Positions 6,312-9,494 of a DNA stretch of 9,494 nucleotides are shown here, one piece after another. The notes below the pieces were generated by a model. That model was not told the origin of the DNA, ran no database searches, and saw only the letters and a program-made list of their open reading frames with translations. Every line of letters begins with the position of its first letter. Within the stretch, counting starts at the first letter, position 1. The translations under genes and the position numbers were made by a program. Source of the DNA: Pseudomonas sp. (GTDB taxonomy: Bacteria; Pseudomonadota; Gammaproteobacteria; Pseudomonadales; Pseudomonadaceae); the NCBI GenBank assembly GCA_026398835.1, contig JAPLSD010000048.1, positions 1 to 9,494 on the forward strand. Reading direction: 5' to 3'.

Positions 6312-7364
6312 TTAGAGGTCGCCCAAGCCGTCGATCAACGCCTGATTCTGCTCCGGCGTGCCGATGGTGATACGCAGGAATTGGGCAATCCGCTCCTGTT
6401 TGAAGTGGCGCACGATCACTCCCTGCTCCCGCAGTTTGGCTGCCAGACCGGCCGCGTCGTGTTGCGGATGACGAGCGAAGATGAAGTTCGCCGCCGACGG
6501 TAGCACTTCAAACCCCTTCGCTTGCAGTTGCTCAACCACATGCTCACGACTGTCGATGACCCGCTTGCAGGTCTGGTCGAAGTACTCGCGGTCCTCGAAC
6601 GCGGCTGCCGCACCGACGATCGCCAGACGATCCAGCGGGTAGGAGTTGAAACTGTTCTTGATTCGCTCCAGCGCCTCGATCAGGTCCGGATGGCCCACCG
6701 CCAGACCCACCCGCAGCCCCGCCAGGGAACGCGACTTGGACAACGTCTGAGTCACCAGCAGATTCGGGTAACGATCCACCAGACTAATCGCCGTCTCGCC
6801 GCCGAAGTCGATATAGGCCTCGTCGACAACCACGACTGAATCCGGGCTGGCCTTGAGGATTTCCTCGACCGCGTCCAGCGCCAACAGGCAACCGGTGGGT
6901 GCGTTAGGGTTGGGGAAAATAATCCCGCCGTTAGGCTTGGCATAGTCCGAGACGCGAATCTGGAACTGCTCATCCAGCGCGACCGCTTCGAACGCAATGC
7001 CGTACAGGCCGCAATACACCGGATAAAAACTGTAGCTGATGTCCGGGAACAGCAGCGGTTGACCGTGTTGAAGCAAGCCGTGAAAAACATGCGCCAGCAC
7101 TTCATCGGAACCGTTGCCGAGGAACACCTGATTGCTCTGCACGCCGTAGTACTTGGCAACGGCTTGCTTGAGCAGATCGCTGTTCGGATCCGGGTACAGA
7201 CGCAGATTGTCGTTCAGCTCGGTCTGCATCGCCGCCAACGCTTTAGGCGACGGGCCATAAGGGTTTTCGTTGGTGTTGAGCTTGACCAGTTTCGCCAGCT
7301 TCGGCTGCTCACCCGGCACGTAAGGCACCAGATCTTTAACGAAGGGACTCCAGAATTTACTCAT
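6312..7364 (-). CDS. hisC: Histidinol-phosphate aminotransferase
   Basis: A 350-residue fold-type I PLP aminotransferase of the usual HisC length. It converts imidazole-acetol phosphate and glutamate to histidinol phosphate and 2-oxoglutarate in the cytoplasm. Motifs: [13 protein letters not shown] (28-40) near the N-terminus; GNGSDEVL (83-90) for cofactor phosphate; FPNPNAPTG (150-158); DEAY (181-184); [12 protein letters not shown] (207-218), where K210 should form the PLP Schiff base; and R331 in FLRITIG for the substrate carboxylate. Its ATG (7362-7364) overlaps the hisD stop in an ATGA arrangement, with a GGGGGA-type ribosome site inside the hisD 3' end, so translation is coupled. It is the last gene of hisG-hisD-hisC. 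Pseudomonads commonly carry a second HisC-like enzyme elsewhere (HisC2), which can also act on aromatic substrates; the operon context points to histidine for this one. Confidence 0.95.
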   Translation of the reverse strand: MSKFWSPFVKDLVPYVPGEQPKLAKLVKLNTNENPYGPSPKALAAMQTELNDNLRLYPDPNSDLLKQAVAKYYGVQSNQVFLGNGSDEVLAHVFHGLLQHGQPLLFPDISYSFYPVYCGLYGIAFEAVALDEQFQIRVSDYAKPNGGIIFPNPNAPTGCLLALDAVEEILKASPDSVVVVDEAYIDFGGETAISLVDRYPNLLVTQTLSKSRSLAGLRVGLAVGHPDLIEALERIKNSFNSYPLDRLAIVGAAAAFEDREYFDQTCKRVIDSREHVVEQLQAKGFEVLPSAANFIFARHPQHDAAGLAAKLREQGVIVRHFKQERIAQFLRITIGTPEQNQALIDGLGDL

Positions 7365-8704
7365 GCTTTTTCCCCCTGCCCTTCAATAAGGAGCTCGGCA
7401 ATAATCCGGTATTCCGCGCTGCGGGCGTGGGCGGTCAAGGATTCGCCGCGAGCCAACACTGAGGCGGTCTTGCCCAGTTCGGACGCGCCCTGCTCCGAGC
7501 AAAAAATGATCGACGAACGCTTCTGGAAGTCATATACCCCCAGCGGCGAGGAGAAACGCGCAGTGCCGGAAGTCGGCAACACGTGGTTGGGACCGGCGCA
7601 ATAATCGCCCAAGGCCTCCGAGGTGTGACGGCCCATGAAGATCGCGCCTGCGTGGCGGATCTGCGGCAGCCAGGCCTGCGGATCAGCGACCGACAATTCC
7701 AGGTGTTCCGGCGCGATGCGGTTGGCCACTTCAATGGCCTGCTGCATGTCGCGAACTTGAATCAGCGCACCACGGCCATTGATCGAGGTCTCGATGATCT
7801 CGGCGCGTTCCATGGTCGGCAGCAGTTTGGCGATGCTCGCCGCCACCTTGTCGAGGAATTCTGCATCCGGGCTGACCAGAATTGCCTGAGCATCTTCATC
7901 GTGCTCGGCCTGAGAGAACAGGTCCATGGCGATCCAGTCCGGATCGGTGTGACCATCGCAGACCACCAGAATCTCGGACGGGCCGGCGATCATGTCGATA
8001 CCGACCTGACCGAAGACGTGGCGTTTGGCGGTGGCCACATAGATGTTGCCCGGGCCAACGACTTTGTCGACCTTAGGCACGCTTTCGGTGCCGTAAGCCA
8101 ACGCAGCGACAGCCTGAGCGCCACCGATGGTGAACACCCGGTCGACACCGGCGATGCAGGCCGCGGCTAGCACCAGCTCGTTGATTTCACCGCGCGGGGT
8201 CGGTACGACCATGACCACTTCGGTCACGCCGGCGACCTTGGCAGGAATTGCGTTCATTAAGACCGAAGACGGATAGGACGCCTTGCCTCCGGGTACATAC
8301 AGACCCGCGCGATCAAGCGGCGTGACCTTCTGGCCCAGCACCGTGCCGTCGGCTTCGGTGTAGCTCCAGGAATCCTGCTTCTGTTTTTCGTGGTAGCTAC
8401 GGACTCGCGAAGCGGCTTTTTCCAGGGCCTCACGCTGGGGCACGGTGATCCGGGTCAGGGCCAGTTCCAGACGCTCGCGGGGCAAGATCAGATCCGCCAT
8501 CGACGCCACTTCAAGGCCGTCGAAACGCTGAGTGAATTCCACCAGCGCCGCATCGCCGCGTTCGCGCACGGCTTTGATGATATCCAGCACCCGCTGATTG
8601 ACCGAGTCGTCAGACACACTTTCCCAGCTCAGCAGATGATCCAGATGATGCGCGAAATCCGGGTCAGCAGCGTTGAGTCGGCGAATTGCAGTCGGTGCGA
8701 TCAT
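7361..8704 (-). CDS. hisD: Histidinol dehydrogenase
   Basis: A 447-residue zinc- and NAD-dependent enzyme that oxidises L-histidinol to histidine in two steps, the last reactions of the pathway. Aligning by eye with E. coli HisD, the zinc ligands are Q265, H268, D367 and H426 and the catalytic pair is E333-H334 in APEHLEL. Other signatures are [15 protein letters not shown] (136-150), [12 protein letters not shown] (194-205) and [14 protein letters not shown] (215-228). I chose the ATG at 8704 because [17 protein letters not shown] matches the usual Pseudomonas N-terminus and GAGG (8713-8716) lies 8 nt upstream. The frame stays open back to a GTG at 8770 and an ATG at 8758, but those 22 or 18 extra residues fall inside a strongly paired RNA region and look untranslated. 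It is separated from hisG by 124 nt and overlaps hisC by 4 nt. Confidence 0.95.
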   Translation of the reverse strand: MIAPTAIRRLNAADPDFAHHLDHLLSWESVSDDSVNQRVLDIIKAVRERGDAALVEFTQRFDGLEVASMADLILPRERLELALTRITVPQREALEKAASRVRSYHEKQKQDSWSYTEADGTVLGQKVTPLDRAGLYVPGGKASYPSSVLMNAIPAKVAGVTEVVMVVPTPRGEINELVLAAACIAGVDRVFTIGGAQAVAALAYGTESVPKVDKVVGPGNIYVATAKRHVFGQVGIDMIAGPSEILVVCDGHTDPDWIAMDLFSQAEHDEDAQAILVSPDAEFLDKVAASIAKLLPTMERAEIIETSINGRGALIQVRDMQQAIEVANRIAPEHLELSVADPQAWLPQIRHAGAIFMGRHTSEALGDYCAGPNHVLPTSGTARFSSPLGVYDFQKRSSIIFCSEQGASELGKTASVLARGESLTAHARSAEYRIIAELLIEGQGEKA

Positions 8705-8711
8705 AGCGAGA

Positions 8712-8796
8712 GCCTCATAGGAATGGCGAAAACTCAGGTACCCGAAGCTACCATCCATCCGCCTGGGCACCTGAGAATTCTGGCTATGAGGCGGAT
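8712..8796 (-). promoter_or_regulatory. Structured leader of hisD able to hide its ribosome binding site
   Basis: In the - strand RNA, GCCUCAUAG (8792-8784) can pair with CUAUGAGGC (8720-8712), a perfect 9-bp stem that contains the GAGG ribosome site of hisD. Nested inside, CUCAGGUGCCC (8775-8765) pairs with GGGUACCUGAG (8743-8733): 11 bp with one G-U pair. GAAU and AUUC beside the outer stem can add four pairs. A competing stem, AUCCGCCU (8796-8789) with AGGCGGAU (8764-8757), uses part of the outer 5' arm plus the inner loop and would leave the ribosome site free. This looks like a cis-acting translational switch or a silencing hairpin; the trigger, if any, is unknown. I do not recognise it as a described RNA family. 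Confidence 0.5.
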
Positions 8797-8802
8797 AGAC
8801 GG

Positions 8803-8821
8803 GCGCGACTTAACGTCGCGC
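8803..8821 (-). other. Hairpin just after the hisG stop codon
   Basis: GCGCGAC (8803-8809) and GTCGCGC (8815-8821) form a perfect 7-bp stem with a 5-nt loop, 7 nt beyond the hisG stop. No U-tract follows on the - strand, so simple intrinsic termination is unlikely. It may stabilise the hisG portion of the mRNA after processing, or act with the hisD leader structure next to it. The role is inferred. Confidence 0.5.
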
Positions 8822-8828
8822 AGGTGAA

Positions 8829-9464
8829 TCAGCCGCGGTGTCGAGACTCCACTGCTTTGCGCAGGGTGTCGATCAACGCCTGGATACGGGCGTGCTGCAT
8901 TTTCATCGAGGCTTTGTTGACGATCAGCCGGGAGCTGATGTCGGCAATGAAGTCCTGGGGCTCCAGGCCATTGGCCCGCAGCGTGTTGCCGGTATCGACG
9001 ACGTCGATGATCTTGTCGGCCAGACCGATCAGCGGAGCCAGCTCCATCGAGCCGTAAAGCTTGATGATATCGACCTGACGGCCCTGCTCGGCGTAATAAC
9101 GCTTGGCGACGTTGACGAACTTGGTCGCCACTCGCAGGCGGCCCTTGGGCTCGACGTCACCAATACGGCCGGCGGTCATCAGCTTGCACAGGGCAATTCG
9201 CAGGTCCAGCGGCTCGTACAGGCCTTGGCCACCGTACTCCATCAACACATCTTTACCGGCCACGCCGAGGTCGGCAGCACCATGCTCGACGTAGGTCGGC
9301 ACATCGGTTGCGCGCACGATCAGCAGGCGCACATCGGCCTGGGTCGTGGGGATGATCAGCTTGCGGCTCTTGTCCGGATTCTCGGTCGGCACAATGCCTG
9401 CTTCAGCCAGAAGCGGCAGGGTGTCGTCGAGGATGCGGCCCTTGGACAGTGCGATGGTCAACAT
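8829..9464 (-). CDS. hisG: ATP phosphoribosyltransferase, short-form catalytic subunit
   Basis: A 211-residue protein that joins ATP and PRPP to give phosphoribosyl-ATP, the committed and feedback-controlled first step of histidine synthesis. The length shows the short form (HisG-S), which lacks the C-terminal regulatory domain of the roughly 300-residue long form and needs HisZ as regulatory partner; hisZ is not in this window. Signatures are [19 protein letters not shown] (1-19), [28 protein letters not shown] and the PRPP-binding [19 protein letters not shown] region, whose [12 protein letters not shown] core is the classic HisG pattern. The ATG at 9464 is the only sensible start: an in-frame TAA lies six codons upstream (9480-9482) with no ATG, GTG or TTG between. 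The best ribosome site, AAGGA (9477-9481), is 12 nt away, longer than usual. It is the first his gene here; in other pseudomonads murA precedes it, but only 30 bases upstream are visible. Confidence 0.96.
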   Translation of the reverse strand: MLTIALSKGRILDDTLPLLAEAGIVPTENPDKSRKLIIPTTQADVRLLIVRATDVPTYVEHGAADLGVAGKDVLMEYGGQGLYEPLDLRIALCKLMTAGRIGDVEPKGRLRVATKFVNVAKRYYAEQGRQVDIIKLYGSMELAPLIGLADKIIDVVDTGNTLRANGLEPQDFIADISSRLIVNKASMKMQHARIQALIDTLRKAVESRHRG

Positions 9465-9494
9465 GGGAAACGTAAGTCCTTATCAGGATACTTA

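Noticed and set aside
7059..8170. + strand frames of 181 and 195 codons opposite hisC and hisD.
   Set aside because: Shadows of conserved his genes; no initiation signals or recognisable motifs.
8705..8828. A histidine leader-peptide attenuator in front of hisD.
   Set aside because: No short frame with a run of His codons is present; the in-frame upstream extension has a single His codon, and no stem is followed by a U-tract.
1..9494. Mobile elements, CRISPR array, defence or toxin-antitoxin genes, tRNA or rRNA.
   Set aside because: Nearly all bases are assigned to conserved housekeeping genes, and the gaps (all under 140 nt) contain only promoters, hairpins, a terminator and REP-like repeats.

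Overview
The window is a piece of ordinary chromosomal core genome from a Pseudomonas, most likely of the P. fluorescens group. The evidence is high-GC coding sequence, a fused CysN-CysC protein, an AlgW-type DegS protease, a short-form HisG, and the gene order cysNC-cysD-nif3-algW-hisC-hisD-hisG. From memory, that order matches the P. aeruginosa block PA4442-PA4449. All identifications come from reading protein motifs; no database search was run.

Layout, left to right. (1) Bases 1-1140, + strand: the 3' end of pta, followed with no gap by an inner-membrane acyltransferase of the PlsC/YihG type. (2) Bases 1141-1274: a repetitive extragenic hairpin pair and a strong terminator that serves both the acyltransferase and the facing cysNC. 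(3) Bases 1275-4100, - strand: the sulfate activation operon cysD-cysNC. Its probable promoter lies at 4101-4235 and includes an extended -10 and an upstream 16-bp dyad suited to a LysR-type activator such as CysB. (4) Bases 4236-4994, - strand: a NIF3/YbgI-family metal protein. (5) Bases 4995-5096: a compact divergent promoter region. (6) Bases 5097-6251, + strand: algW, the periplasmic site-1 protease of the AlgU envelope-stress pathway. (7) Bases 6252-6311: a second copy of the repetitive hairpin between the convergent algW and hisC. (8) Bases 6312-9464, - strand: hisG-hisD-hisC, three histidine biosynthesis genes read in that order. The 124-nt hisG-hisD gap is strikingly structured.

Functionally, CysD and the CysN part of CysNC form ATP sulfurylase and the CysC part is an APS kinase. 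HisG, HisD and HisC catalyse the first step, the last two oxidations and the transamination of histidine synthesis. Pta belongs to acetate overflow and acetyl-phosphate metabolism. AlgW cuts the anti-sigma factor MucA.

No mobile element, CRISPR array, toxin-antitoxin pair, defence system, tRNA or rRNA was seen. The most unusual feature is the hisG-hisD spacer. Its RNA can fold into a nested 9-bp plus 11-bp hairpin that covers the hisD ribosome binding site, and the 5' arm overlaps a segment able to form a competing 8-bp stem. This is a candidate cis-acting translational control element, inferred from sequence only.
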